From: CAVONV01 sp963697355
Lineage (GTDB): Bacteria > Acidobacteriota > Vicinamibacteria > Marinacidobacterales > DATDRI01
Assembly: GCA_963697355.1 (NCBI GenBank)
Contig: CAVONV010000023.1
Coordinates: 744,001-808,000, forward strand
Direction of reading: 5' to 3'
Length of the DNA stretch: 64,000 nt
Made by a program: the position numbers and the translations under genes. Under the pieces are notes generated by a model. That model saw nothing but the letters and a program-made list of their open reading frames with translations, ran no database searches and was not told where the DNA came from. Of the stretch, positions 53,375 to 62,314 are shown piece after piece. Position 1 is the stretch's first letter. Each line of letters opens with the position of its first letter.

Positions 53375-54856
53375 ATGGGTCACGCTACTCTTGTTCTCGT
53401 CGTCCCATTGTTGGGCGCCTTACTCGTGGGGCTTTTTGGTCGCCGAGTGTCGAGGGCACGTAGCCTGGCATTGATGACCTCGTTCGCTTCCGGTCTGACC
53501 GCAGTCGCTCTTTGGACGGCCTTCAAATCCGATGGCGCGGACTATCAGCTCGTGGAATCCGTGGCCTGGATCCCCAGCCTGGGAGCCTCTTATCTCTTGG
53601 GTGTGGACGCCCTCGGCCTTTTGTTCGTCGTCCTCACCACGGTCGTCGCCCCGCTTGCGATCCTGGGGAGCTGGGACCGGATCGAATGGGGAGCCCGAGG
53701 TGTTTACTGCACCCTATTGGTGTTGGAAGCAGCCTTGTTCGGGGTTTTCCTCTCCATCGATGTGCTTCTCTTTTACACCTTTTTGCTCCTGAGCTTGGTT
53801 GGTCTCGGCCTTCTCATGTCGATTACGGGAGGAAGAGACAAATCTCGCATGTGCCTACGGTTCTGGACCCTCACCATGGGGGCGAGTCTTCTCCTGCTGA
53901 CGGTCTTCACAATGTGCTATCACATCCACACCGTTCAATCGGGTGCGCCCAGCTTCGATGGGCGACACTGGGTGGATTTGGTGCTCAGTCCCCATACCGA
54001 AGTCTGGCTCTTTTGGGCATCGTTCATCGCTCTTGGCCTTCTCGTTCCTTTGATGCCGATGCATTTTTGGTTGCAGGACTCGGTTCAGGAATCCTCATTG
54101 GCGACCCGAGTCTTCCTCTGTGCTGTGCTCGTCAAGGTTGGAGTGTTTGGGCTCTTCCGTTTTGTGGTTCCCTGGTTCCCTCGTGCTGCTCATACCTACG
54201 CGCCCTTCATACTGACACTCGCTGTGCTCAGCGTCATTTATGGAGCGCTGACGCTGGCGTTCGAATCTGATTTTGCTCGGGTACTGGCTCGGGTCACTGC
54301 CATCTATATGAGTTTGGCTGCTTTTGGCATCTTCTCTTTCCACGCGGACGGTGTGAAAGGCTCCATCTTCCTCATGCTCAGTCATGGGCTTTTCATAACG
54401 GCTTGGTTTGTGTGGATGGGTATGCTGGAAAAAAGAGGTTGGCAGGGTCAGGTGCCGGCGCTCATGGGCTTGAGAGGGGCCATGAGATGGGGAACCGGAA
54501 CCCTTGTTCTGCTCTCCGCGGCGGTGATTGGCGTGCCGGCTTTCGGCAGCTTTGTCGGCCTGTTTCTAATCGCTCGAGGATCTTTGGCCTCATCGATCTC
54601 GCTCCACGCTCTGGGTGCAGGAGCGGGGCTGCTCTTGATGGCTCTGGTTTTCCTGAAAATCGTGAGAAGAGCTCTCGCGGGCAAAGGCAATCGGGAGCGA
54701 AAAGACCTCCTGGGATGGGACCTTCTGGTGCTCCTGCCTCCAATACTGCTGGTTATCTGGATGGGCGTTCGACCCGGACTCTTGCTTCGCCACTTGGACC
54801 GCGCAACGGAACGTTTCATTTCCCGAGTGGCGGAGGCCACGATGCTCAAGGACTGA
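53375..54856 (+). CDS. NuoM-like proton-channel/antiporter-family membrane protein, degenerate
   Basis: The 494-residue protein has about 14 membrane segments and aligns to NuoM/MrpD subunits (LGVDALGLLFVVLTTVVAPLAILGSW; MPMHFWLQDSVQESSLATRVFLCAVLVKVGVFGLFRF). Lys254 of the family VLLKMG motif is kept. The channel glutamate of the FYxFxE motif is Leu138 and the lysine of AVKVP is Leu223, so the usual proton path looks broken; Glu118 lies in the preceding helix. Start at 53375 rather than a TTG at 53336. No other complex I gene is here except the NuoN-like one seven bases on. Confidence 0.8.
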   Translation: MGHATLVLVVPLLGALLVGLFGRRVSRARSLALMTSFASGLTAVALWTAFKSDGADYQLVESVAWIPSLGASYLLGVDALGLLFVVLTTVVAPLAILGSWDRIEWGARGVYCTLLVLEAALFGVFLSIDVLLFYTFLLLSLVGLGLLMSITGGRDKSRMCLRFWTLTMGASLLLLTVFTMCYHIHTVQSGAPSFDGRHWVDLVLSPHTEVWLFWASFIALGLLVPLMPMHFWLQDSVQESSLATRVFLCAVLVKVGVFGLFRFVVPWFPRAAHTYAPFILTLAVLSVIYGALTLAFESDFARVLARVTAIYMSLAAFGIFSFHADGVKGSIFLMLSHGLFITAWFVWMGMLEKRGWQGQVPALMGLRGAMRWGTGTLVLLSAAVIGVPAFGSFVGLFLIARGSLASSISLHALGAGAGLLLMALVFLKIVRRALAGKGNRERKDLLGWDLLVLLPPILLVIWMGVRPGLLLRHLDRATERFISRVAEATMLKD

Positions 54857-54862
54857 TCCCAG

Positions 54863-56257
54863 ATGGAAGCTGCGCCTCTCGTCCCGTTGACCATCTTGCT
54901 ACTCGGCGCTGTAGCGATCTACCTTGCAAGTGGAACGTCACGAGCTAGAACCACTCGTACCGCCGTCTTGAGTTGGATGATCCTTCTTGGCGCTTTTCTC
55001 GCCTGCATTCGCCTCTGGGGGCTTAAGCTGAGCACTTTCGGCTTAGTGGAGTCCGATCTCCTCAGTCAGTCCTTGAGTTTGTTGGTGCTCTTTGGAGTCG
55101 CCGGGACACTTCCGCTCATTCGCACGACGTTTCTGAGGGGGGAGATCAAAGAAAAGCATGCGCCGAGAGTGTACGGCTCGGTCCTCGTCGCTTCGGCCGG
55201 TATGTTTCTCATGGTATCGAGTCGGAATCTGGGGATCATTTTTCTTGCGCTCGAAGTGGTTTGGATCGGTTTTGTTTCCTTTTCCGCGGGGCTGCGGAAT
55301 GAGAGGAAGGTCCTCACCTTGGCGAGTGGGGTTTCATCACTGGCTCTGCTTCTAAGCCTCGTTGTTTTTTGGGTCGATACAGGCCAACTCGATGTAGCCG
55401 CTATTGAAGCGGCTCTCCTCAGCCGAGGCCCCCATCCCGGTTGGATCTTTGGAGTCGCGCCGGGGTCCTTTATCCTCGGACTGGTTCTCAAGATGGCGGT
55501 GATCCAATTTGGAGGTCGTCGTGCCCGCGGGTCGGCCTTTGTCTTGAGTGCGACGGTTCAAGTGGCGGTTTTCGGTACCCTTCTTCGAGTAACGAGTTGG
55601 TCTCTCGTTTCTGAAGATGTGTGGAAGCTCCTCCTCGGAGGCCTGGCAGTGGTCTTTTTTGGTGCAGCGAGCCTCATAATGGCCTGGTCCGGCAGCGGAC
55701 ATAGGAGCTGGTCCTTCGCACAACTAGGACAAGTGGGTGTCATCCTTTTGGGCTTGACGGTGGGAGGGGTGGCTGGCCGGGGCGCGGTCCTTTTGTATCT
55801 TTTCTACTACATTTTCACGAGTGTGGGAGCTGCAGGAGCGGCGGTGGCGTTGCAGAGTGATCCCGCGGAATCGGCGTTATTTTCGAGCTGGAGAGGAAAA
55901 GGAACCGAGCATCCTGTGCTAGCCGGAGCGATGGGTGTCTTTCTGTTGTCTTTCGCGGGTGTTCCACCGACCATCGGTTTTTGGGGTCGTTTTCAAGTAT
56001 ATCTTGCCTCCGTTGAAGGAGGATTCGCCCTTCTCTTGGCCGCGGCTCTCCTCAACATGCTCTTCGGTTTCACCTTTTATTTGCGACCCCTCACAACGAT
56101 TTGGAGCGGTGGAACCGAGGAGGCACCGAAAGCACTTCCCGCGACGATTGGAGTGAAGCTATGGGTCGTCGTCTGTATGGGGGTGGTGCTGATCTCAGGC
56201 GCTGTGCCCGAGTCCCTGTTGTCGCTTGCCCAGCGTGTGGCGCTAGAGCTTTTTTAG
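54863..56257 (+). CDS. NuoN-like membrane protein
   Basis: The 464-residue, roughly 14-segment protein resembles NuoN: FLALEVVWIGFVSFSAGLRN keeps the channel glutamate (Glu131), LVLKMAVIQFGG keeps the following lysine (Lys210) but lacks the P-F-H-x-W-x-P-D block, SFAQLGQVGVILLGL matches the SSIAHxGY helix, and GVPPTIGFWGRFQVY matches the GIPP-x-x-GF block. It pairs with the NuoM-like gene upstream (gap of 6 bases). Its end overlaps the opposing selA end by 15 bases. The pair may form a small ion-translocating or scaffold module with an unlinked partner. Confidence 0.8.
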   Translation: MEAAPLVPLTILLLGAVAIYLASGTSRARTTRTAVLSWMILLGAFLACIRLWGLKLSTFGLVESDLLSQSLSLLVLFGVAGTLPLIRTTFLRGEIKEKHAPRVYGSVLVASAGMFLMVSSRNLGIIFLALEVVWIGFVSFSAGLRNERKVLTLASGVSSLALLLSLVVFWVDTGQLDVAAIEAALLSRGPHPGWIFGVAPGSFILGLVLKMAVIQFGGRRARGSAFVLSATVQVAVFGTLLRVTSWSLVSEDVWKLLLGGLAVVFFGAASLIMAWSGSGHRSWSFAQLGQVGVILLGLTVGGVAGRGAVLLYLFYYIFTSVGAAGAAVALQSDPAESALFSSWRGKGTEHPVLAGAMGVFLLSFAGVPPTIGFWGRFQVYLASVEGGFALLLAAALLNMLFGFTFYLRPLTTIWSGGTEEAPKALPATIGVKLWVVVCMGVVLISGAVPESLLSLAQRVALELF

Positions 56258-57649
56258 GGCTGATTGGAGTAAGCCTTCTTGTTCTGGCAGTACCGTTCGG
56301 AGATCGAGTAGGACTCGGTCGTCGGATATCCGCGCGATGACCGGCGGGCAGTGGGATCGGAGTCGATCGAGTACTCGCTGAGCCGATTGTCCGGAAGCGT
56401 CGACGGCAATCAGATAAGTGGGGATCTCCTCTTCCGGGGCGGCCCCGCCTCCTACTTTGGAAAAACCCTTCATCACCGTAAGGTCGAGACCGTCAAGTGT
56501 TTCAAGATGGTCTATGAAGCGCCGAGAACGAGACTCAATCTCGGAAGCAGGAGCACAGAGCATCTTCATGATCGGTATGTCCTCGAGTGCCGATTCTCGG
56601 ACGTAAGAGGATAGGGTGGCCTCGAGGGCCGCGTAGGTCAGCTTGTCGACACGGAGCGCGCGGGCCAGCGGATTCTTGCGGCAAGCTTCGACCCTTTCCG
56701 GTGCGCCTACGATGATGCCTGCTTGAGGTCCTCCGAGTAGCTTGTCGCCCGAGAAGGTCACCAGGTCGACGCCCTTCTCGAGGCTCTCGAGCACGGTCGG
56801 CTCATCGGGAAGTCCATAACGGCCGAGAGGAAGCATATTGCCGCTGCCGAAATCTTCGATCACTGGAAGCTCATGAGCTCGTCCCAATGCCACGAGCTCC
56901 TCTGTCGCCGCTCTCTCGGTGAACCCGACGATTCGGAAATTTGAATGATGAACGCGGAGGATGAGGCCTGTGGCGGGGCCAATGGCTTCTTCGTAGTCCG
57001 CGAGGCGTGTCTTGTTCGTGGTGCCGACTTCGCGCAGCTTGGCGCCACTCCTTTCGAGGATGTCCGGGATTCGAAACGAACCGCCTATCTCGACGAGCTC
57101 CCCGCGGGAAATGATGACCTCTCGTGTGTTGGCGAAAACATTGAGTACCAAGAGCACGGCCGCGGCGTTGTTGTTCACGACCTGTGCATCATAGCCGGGG
57201 AACATGCGGGCCATTAGCTTTGCCGCGTGCTTTTCCCGTTGCCCACGTTTCCCTTCATCGAGATTGAATTCCAAGTTGCTGTAGCCTCGCGCGATTCTCG
57301 TGATGGCATCGATGGCTGGTTGGGACAAAGGTGCACGGCCTAGGTTGGTATGGACAATGATGCCGGTCGCGTTCACAAGGGGAACCAGGGAAGGGACAGT
57401 CGTAGATGCGAGTTGGGTCCGGACCGTCGAAGCGATCGAATCGATGGCGTTTCGGAAACTCGTCTCTTCTACGCGGCCCTCGAGGACCGCTTCTCGGACG
57501 CCGGCGAGAACCGCTCTCGTGGCGATAACGAGCTCGCTTCGTCCGAACTCACTGGCCAAATGGTGGAAATCAGCTTCACCGAGCAGTCGTTCCATGCTCG
57601 GTATTCGTCTCAGAAGCGCCCGGGTCGAGGTTTTGGAATGAGTGCTCAT
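56243..57649 (-). CDS. selA: L-seryl-tRNA(Sec) selenium transferase
   Basis: The 468-residue PLP enzyme converts seryl-tRNA(Sec) to selenocysteinyl-tRNA(Sec) with selenophosphate. PLP lysine Lys303 in TFSGDKLLGGPQAG, the LVNATGIIVHTNLGRAPLS block, NNNAAAVLLVLN, and the serine/arginine-rich phosphate site are all typical; length is normal. It implies that the organism makes selenoproteins; selB, selD and tRNA(Sec) are not in the window. It is convergent with the NuoN-like gene and divergent from the gene at 57729. Confidence 0.96.
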   Translation of the reverse strand: MSTHSKTSTRALLRRIPSMERLLGEADFHHLASEFGRSELVIATRAVLAGVREAVLEGRVEETSFRNAIDSIASTVRTQLASTTVPSLVPLVNATGIIVHTNLGRAPLSQPAIDAITRIARGYSNLEFNLDEGKRGQREKHAAKLMARMFPGYDAQVVNNNAAAVLLVLNVFANTREVIISRGELVEIGGSFRIPDILERSGAKLREVGTTNKTRLADYEEAIGPATGLILRVHHSNFRIVGFTERAATEELVALGRAHELPVIEDFGSGNMLPLGRYGLPDEPTVLESLEKGVDLVTFSGDKLLGGPQAGIIVGAPERVEACRKNPLARALRVDKLTYAALEATLSSYVRESALEDIPIMKMLCAPASEIESRSRRFIDHLETLDGLDLTVMKGFSKVGGGAAPEEEIPTYLIAVDASGQSAQRVLDRLRSHCPPVIARISDDRVLLDLRTVLPEQEGLLQSALKKL

Positions 57650-57678
57650 TGGAGGTCGTTTTTATGGAACTGCTGTCG

Positions 57679-57708
57679 TTGACAACACTTAGCGTTTGCG
57701 AGTAGCAT
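57679..57708 (+). promoter_or_regulatory. Promoter of the purH group
   Basis: TTGACA (57679-57684) and TAGCAT (57703-57708) are 18 bases apart and about 21 bases before the start codon at 57729, in the divergent region with selA. Confidence 0.5.
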
Positions 57709-57728
57709 TCTAGCATACTGAAAGAATC

Positions 57729-58139
57729 ATGGACGAGGGACGGGCAAAGAACTACATCGAGCGTCTATCTCCGATCATAGAGAAGCAAGAGAAGGACATC
57801 TCCCACCTAGACCCTCGCATGGTCGAGATCCTCTATCCCGAAAGGGCCCCGCGTGACTTCACAGTCACTGTCGTTTTCGGACCATCGGATGACCCAAGTT
57901 ATGAGGAGGCCGTCGCTATCGCCGAGAAAGCTCTCCGTTACCGAAAAGAGGGCTCCGACAAATGGTTGCGTCATTTCGCCACATACACTATTGAACAGGT
58001 CGGAGAGTTGCACCAGCTGTTTGTGCGCGTCGGCGACTATCCGAGCTGTGAGATACTGGTGAAAGACAAGAAAATCCCTTACGGGCGAGAGATGTGGCTA
58101 CCGTTTTTTTGGTTTTTCCGGAAAGAAGACACGATCTAG
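57729..58139 (+). CDS. Hypothetical protein
   Basis: 136 residues, soluble, mixed alpha/beta: DFTVTVVFGPSDDPSYEEAVAIAEKALRYR and HQLFVRVGDYPSCEILVKDKKIPYGREMWLPFFWFFRKEDTI. I do not recognise the family. No signal peptide. It is the first gene of a rightward group ending in purH, with a plausible promoter upstream; spacing to the next gene is 80 bases. Confidence 0.6.
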   Translation: MDEGRAKNYIERLSPIIEKQEKDISHLDPRMVEILYPERAPRDFTVTVVFGPSDDPSYEEAVAIAEKALRYRKEGSDKWLRHFATYTIEQVGELHQLFVRVGDYPSCEILVKDKKIPYGREMWLPFFWFFRKEDTI

Positions 58140-58219
58140 TGCCGGAGAGCGTTTGCCCCTGAATCGAGTCGCACCGCTCATGCTGCGCATGGTTCCCACA
58201 GCGAGACGAGGAGGCTGCC

Positions 58220-58747
58220 GTGGGCTTTGAGGAAGATATGGCGCTGCTCACGCAGAAAATGAAGCAGCTCGAGACCGAATATGAGCAGTGGTTTTCTGGC
58301 GCTCTCCTGACGCCGCCTTGGCAAACGCAAAAGCTCGTCGACGAGATCGTCAAGAGATACGGCCGTAGCCCTCCTCGAAGTGTGATGGAGCGCTCCGTCT
58401 TCCAGATGCACCAGGCGAAGTACAACTCATACTCGGAAATGTGGGCGCGACGGATGCGGCTCAAGGAAGAGGGCAGGCTCGTCTCCGGCAGAGAAGAACG
58501 AGTCCGAAGATTGTCACAACCCGACGCACCAGCCGAAGCGGGGGAGGATGAGTTCCGCAAGGTCTTCGACAGTTATATTGCCGCAAAGCAAGAAGTTGGC
58601 GAATCGACGGGGAGGCTCACTTACGACTCGTTCCGCAAGAAGCTGACGCAGCAGGCGGAGAAATTGAGCAAGGGTGGAAAGAAGCTGGACTTTGGGGTGT
58701 CCGTCAAGGATGGGAAAGTATCCGTGGTGGCGAGGCGCAAGAAGTGA
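58220..58747 (+). CDS. MXAN_5187-like conserved hypothetical protein
   Basis: The 175-residue protein has an N-terminal helical segment (LLTQKMKQLETEYEQWFSGAL) and a C-terminal part (EFRKVFDSYIAAKQEVGESTGRLTYDSFRKKLTQQAEKL, then GKKLDFGVSVKDGKVSVVARRKK) that resembles the C-terminal domain of myxobacterial MXAN_5187 proteins, a family of unknown function. The start is GTG, fixed by a perfect GAGGAGG six bases upstream. The stop overlaps the next start as GTGA. Confidence 0.7.
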   Translation: MGFEEDMALLTQKMKQLETEYEQWFSGALLTPPWQTQKLVDEIVKRYGRSPPRSVMERSVFQMHQAKYNSYSEMWARRMRLKEEGRLVSGREERVRRLSQPDAPAEAGEDEFRKVFDSYIAAKQEVGESTGRLTYDSFRKKLTQQAEKLSKGGKKLDFGVSVKDGKVSVVARRKK

Positions 58748-59568
58748 GCCGCCCGGGAGAATATTCTTTTCTAGACTTTCGACGTTCCGCCTTTTGTTTC
58801 TTCCTTCTGGTACCGCTGCTGGGCATAGCGGAGTCCCTCGGCGCTTGGCCCGCTCCAGTATACCGGAGCATGGTTTACGATACCCTTCGCCTCTTACCTC
58901 CATCATTGGGCCGCGTACTTTGGCGCAATGACGAGCACCTCTTGAGGGGTGTATATCGGCTGGAAGGGGAGATGGCCTCGGCACTGGCAAAGGACGGGCT
59001 CAAAGGAGTCGTCTCGATGGCCACCACAGAAGAGGTGGAGCGGCGCGTGGACGAAGTGGCATCGATGGTCGACGAGCACGAACCGTTTCGGGATATCGCC
59101 TTCGAGCTCGGCAAGCTTCTCCGCATCGCCGCCGATTTGGCGGATCCGAGTATCATGGGAGCCAACAATGGAGAGCTCGCAGGCGCCTCGCAAGAGCTGT
59201 CCCGATTCGTCGACATGCACTTGCAGGAGTTTCCGCTCGTCTATGACCGCCAGTTGCCGTCAACGCTCGACGGCGCTCCGGTCGCTTCGCTGCTCGAACA
59301 GCTTTCACTCGCGACAGACGGTTCTGTTAATCGTCTTGCGCAAGCGTTTTGGAAGGAAGGCAAGCTCGTTTCGGCCGATGCCTTCGACTACCGCTCAGTG
59401 CCGTTTGCCGAAACTTCCCTCGGGTACTCCAGAGGTGTGACAGCTGCCTCATTTCTGTGGCTCGCCGCTTGGGCGAAGGCGAACGGGGACTTCACGGGGT
59501 ATCGTTTTTTTGATGAGAGCGCTTCCAAGCATGACCAAAGATTCCAAGAAAAGAAGGAACGGAAATAA
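58744..59568 (+). CDS. Exported protein of unknown function
   Basis: 274 residues with a hydrophobic N-terminal segment (SAFCFFLLVPLLGIAESLGAWP), probably a signal peptide or anchor. The remainder is helical; VYRSMVYDTLRLLPPSLGRVLWRNDEHLLRGVY gives a faint resemblance to zinc-dependent phospholipase C-type helical proteins, not enough to assign. Starts with GTG inside the end of the preceding gene and ends in TAATG shared with purH, so the three genes are translationally coupled. Confidence 0.65.
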   Translation: MSRPGEYSFLDFRRSAFCFFLLVPLLGIAESLGAWPAPVYRSMVYDTLRLLPPSLGRVLWRNDEHLLRGVYRLEGEMASALAKDGLKGVVSMATTEEVERRVDEVASMVDEHEPFRDIAFELGKLLRIAADLADPSIMGANNGELAGASQELSRFVDMHLQEFPLVYDRQLPSTLDGAPVASLLEQLSLATDGSVNRLAQAFWKEGKLVSADAFDYRSVPFAETSLGYSRGVTAASFLWLAAWAKANGDFTGYRFFDESASKHDQRFQEKKERK

Positions 59569-61145
59569 TGGAGCAAGAACGAACATCGGCACGTCGTGCC
59601 CTGCTGAGTGTTGCCAACAAAGACGGAATCGTCGATTTCGCTCGGGGTCTCGTTGAGCGTGGGTTCGAGGTCGTCTCGAGCGGTGGAACCGCAGAAGCGA
59701 TTCGAGCCGAGTCGATCGCCGTGACGCACGTGTCCGAAATCACTGACTTTCCCGAGATTCTTGCGGGGCGTGTCAAAACTCTTCACCCCAAAATTCACGG
59801 GGGAATCCTCGCCCGAAGAGGCGTCCCTCGAGATTTGGAGGCGCTCAAAGAGCACCACATTGTTCCGGTCGACGTGGTAGCGGTTAATTTCTATCCCTTC
59901 GAAAAGAAGGTCGCAGAACAATCTTCAATCGAGGAGATCATCGAGAACATCGACATTGGTGGACCCTCCATGCTGAGAGGCGCTGCCAAGAATTTCATGG
60001 ACGTTTTGCCCGTCGTGGATCCCAAGGACTACTCGCTCCTGCTCGGCAAGCTGGACGAGGGGGTCGACCTCGCGACGCGACTGTATTTTGCCGTCAAAGC
60101 CTTCCGAGCCAGCGCGCGTTACGAGGCAGCCATTGCGGCCTATGTGACGCAGCTCCACGAACGGGATGGGAAGCTAGAGGTGGCGGAACTGGAGCCGACG
60201 CTACCTACGAGCCTTGCTCTCAACTTCGAGAAAGTGCAAGACCTTCGTTACGGAGAAAACCCTCACCAGAAAGCTGCTTTTTATCGCGAATCGACGGGTG
60301 TTCCCATGGCCGTAGCGGGTGCAAGGAAGCTCCAAGGAAAGGAGCTTTCCTACAACAATATCCTCGATCTCGATGCTGCTTGGCGATTGGTCTGTGAGTT
60401 CGAAGAGATATCCGCCGTTGTCATCAAACACACCAACCCTTGCGGGGCTGCCTTGGGAATCTCGCCTTGCGACGCCTATGTGAGAGCTCGCAAAGGAGAC
60501 CCCGTCTCTGCTTTTGGTGGGATTGTCTCTCTTAACCGCTCCGTTGATCTCGAGACGGCGAAGGAGTTGGCCTCGACGTTTCTAGAAGCGGTCATTGCTC
60601 CAGGCTATGAGCCCGAGGCGCTCGAGGCATTGAGTGCGAAGAAGAATCTGAGAGTTCTCAGCATCGACGATTCTCCCGTGCCGAATTGGGGCGGATACAA
60701 CCTGTGTCGGGTCGTTGGTGGATTGCTTGTGCAGGATTGGGATCTGGGGGCGAAAGACTCCGAGTTGGAGGTCGTTACGGAGCGCAAGCCCTCGATCGAA
60801 GAGATGGAGGCTCTTCGTTTCGGTTGGAAAGTCGTAAAACATATCAAATCGAATGCGATTCTTACCGTCAAAGACAACCGCACCCTCGGTGTAGGCGCCG
60901 GTCAAATGAGCCGCGTCGATTCCTGCCACCTCGCCGTCAAGAAAGCTCAGGAGTCGCTCGAAGGAGCCGTGGCGTCGTCGGATGCCTTTTTTCCGTTCCG
61001 CGATGGCGTGGATGTGCTGGCTGACGCCGGAGTGGTCGCTATCATTCAGCCAGGAGGCTCCATCCGCGACGAAGAGGTCATTGCCGCTGCCAACGAACGT
61101 GGCATTGCGATGGTGTTCACGGGGGCGAGGCATTTCAAGCACTGA
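59568..61145 (+). CDS. purH: Bifunctional AICAR transformylase / IMP cyclohydrolase
   Basis: The 525-residue enzyme performs the last two steps of purine synthesis: formyl transfer to AICAR and ring closure to IMP. The N-terminal cyclohydrolase domain (about 1-200) shows RALLSVANKDGIVDFARGL, SSGGTAEAI and ENIDIGGPSMLRGAAKN; the transformylase domain shows RYGENPHQKAAFY, VIKHTNPCGAALG with the catalytic Lys-His, and AFGGIVSLN. Length is normal. Its start overlaps the previous stop by one base. Confidence 0.97.
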   Translation: MEQERTSARRALLSVANKDGIVDFARGLVERGFEVVSSGGTAEAIRAESIAVTHVSEITDFPEILAGRVKTLHPKIHGGILARRGVPRDLEALKEHHIVPVDVVAVNFYPFEKKVAEQSSIEEIIENIDIGGPSMLRGAAKNFMDVLPVVDPKDYSLLLGKLDEGVDLATRLYFAVKAFRASARYEAAIAAYVTQLHERDGKLEVAELEPTLPTSLALNFEKVQDLRYGENPHQKAAFYRESTGVPMAVAGARKLQGKELSYNNILDLDAAWRLVCEFEEISAVVIKHTNPCGAALGISPCDAYVRARKGDPVSAFGGIVSLNRSVDLETAKELASTFLEAVIAPGYEPEALEALSAKKNLRVLSIDDSPVPNWGGYNLCRVVGGLLVQDWDLGAKDSELEVVTERKPSIEEMEALRFGWKVVKHIKSNAILTVKDNRTLGVGAGQMSRVDSCHLAVKKAQESLEGAVASSDAFFPFRDGVDVLADAGVVAIIQPGGSIRDEEVIAAANERGIAMVFTGARHFKH

Positions 61146-61219
61146 AGAAGGAGAAAGAGAAAGTAGAAAGTAGAAAGTAGGACCTGCCCCTCCTTGCTCC
61201 TTCATACTTCCTCCTTTCA
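61146..61219. repeat. GAAAGTA octamer repeat between convergent genes
   Basis: Purine units agaaagta, gaaagtag, aaagtagg (61155-61181) are followed by pyrimidine-rich ctccttgctccttcatacttcctcctttc (61190-61218), largely complementary, so the segment can fold between purH and the heptose kinase gene. The same unit type is at 51231. Confidence 0.65.
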
Positions 61220-62206
61220 TTGTGCGAGCGATTTGAGAATTTCCTCGGGACTTGTTGTCGCTGTCCCCAACTTCCCAACAACGATGCCGGCGGCGTGATT
61301 GGACAAAACAGCGGCTTCCTTGAGCTTTCCTCCGGCCGCGAGTATGAAAGCCGCGGTGGCGATCACGGTGTCGCCGGCGCCGGTTACATCGAAGACTTCT
61401 CTCGCGGAAGCGCTGATATAAACCGGCCGTTTCGATGTTTCGTATAGAGCCATCCCTTGCTCACCACGAGTGACCAGAAGTGCGCTGCATTGAAGTGAGG
61501 AAATGATCTTTCTTGCGGCGCTTTCTAACTCCTGTTTCCCATCGATTTCGATACCTGTTGCTGCTTGAGCTTCCAAAGTGTTGGGTGTCACCAGGCTCAC
61601 TCGCCGATAGGCACCGAACCTCTTGAGCTTGGGGTCAACGAGGATGGGGAGCTTTCTTCGTCGAGCGGCGGCAATGGCCTTTTTCAGGACGCGCGGTGTG
61701 AGCGTTCCCTTGCTGTAGTCGGAGAGGACGAGGGCTTGGGACTCTTTCAGGGCCGCGACAACTTGATGGATGATTTCGGTCTCGACCGGCGGAGAAACAT
61801 CCTCCCTCGATTCTCGGTCCGTTCTCACGACCTGCTGGCCATGGGCGATGGTTCGGGTTTTGACGGTTGTGGGGCGGGAAGTGTCGGTGATGAGATTCGT
61901 CTCGGAAATGCCGATGCTCTCCAGCACTTCGATGATGCGTTCGGCGGCATCGTCTGCCCCCCGCACCCCGATGAGGACCGGCACAGCACCCAAGCTGAAG
62001 AGGTTATGGGCCACATTCGCGGCCCCGCCGAGGTGGAAGCTCTCGTCGGTTACTTCGACCACTGGGACGGGGGCTTCGGGCGAAATTCGTGAGACCTTAC
62101 CCCAGACGAACTGGTCGAGCATGACGTCGCCAACGACCACGATCTTCCGCCCTTGCCCTGTCTGGAATAGTGTCTTGGAACGTTTCTCGGAAATAGAATT
62201 TTTCAT
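61217..62206 (-). CDS. rfaE1: D-glycero-beta-D-manno-heptose-7-phosphate kinase (RfaE1/HldA-type)
   Basis: The 329-residue PfkB-family kinase phosphorylates heptose 7-phosphate at C1 in ADP-heptose synthesis for lipopolysaccharide core. VVVGDVMLDQFVWGKVSRISPEAPVPVVEV and FHLGGAANVAHNL match the RfaE domain I start, and DVTGAGDTVIATAAF is the ATP/catalytic-base motif. The separate adenylyltransferase half of HldE is absent, so this is the single-domain type. It follows the O-antigen ligase gene on the same strand (108-base gap). Confidence 0.93.
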   Translation of the reverse strand: MKNSISEKRSKTLFQTGQGRKIVVVGDVMLDQFVWGKVSRISPEAPVPVVEVTDESFHLGGAANVAHNLFSLGAVPVLIGVRGADDAAERIIEVLESIGISETNLITDTSRPTTVKTRTIAHGQQVVRTDRESREDVSPPVETEIIHQVVAALKESQALVLSDYSKGTLTPRVLKKAIAAARRRKLPILVDPKLKRFGAYRRVSLVTPNTLEAQAATGIEIDGKQELESAARKIISSLQCSALLVTRGEQGMALYETSKRPVYISASAREVFDVTGAGDTVIATAAFILAAGGKLKEAAVLSNHAAGIVVGKLGTATTSPEEILKSLAQ

Positions 62207-62314
62207 GGCTACGTTATTATATGGGCAGTCATGAGATCCGTCCGTCTTCGCGAAACGTTCCGGCGAGACCTTGCTGGAGCATTTGTGCTCGGGTGGACCG
62301 TCATACCGCTCCCG

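Noticed and set aside
1941..61219. Repeat arrays as CRISPR
   Set aside because: Units are 7-8 bases with no spacers and no cas genes in the window.
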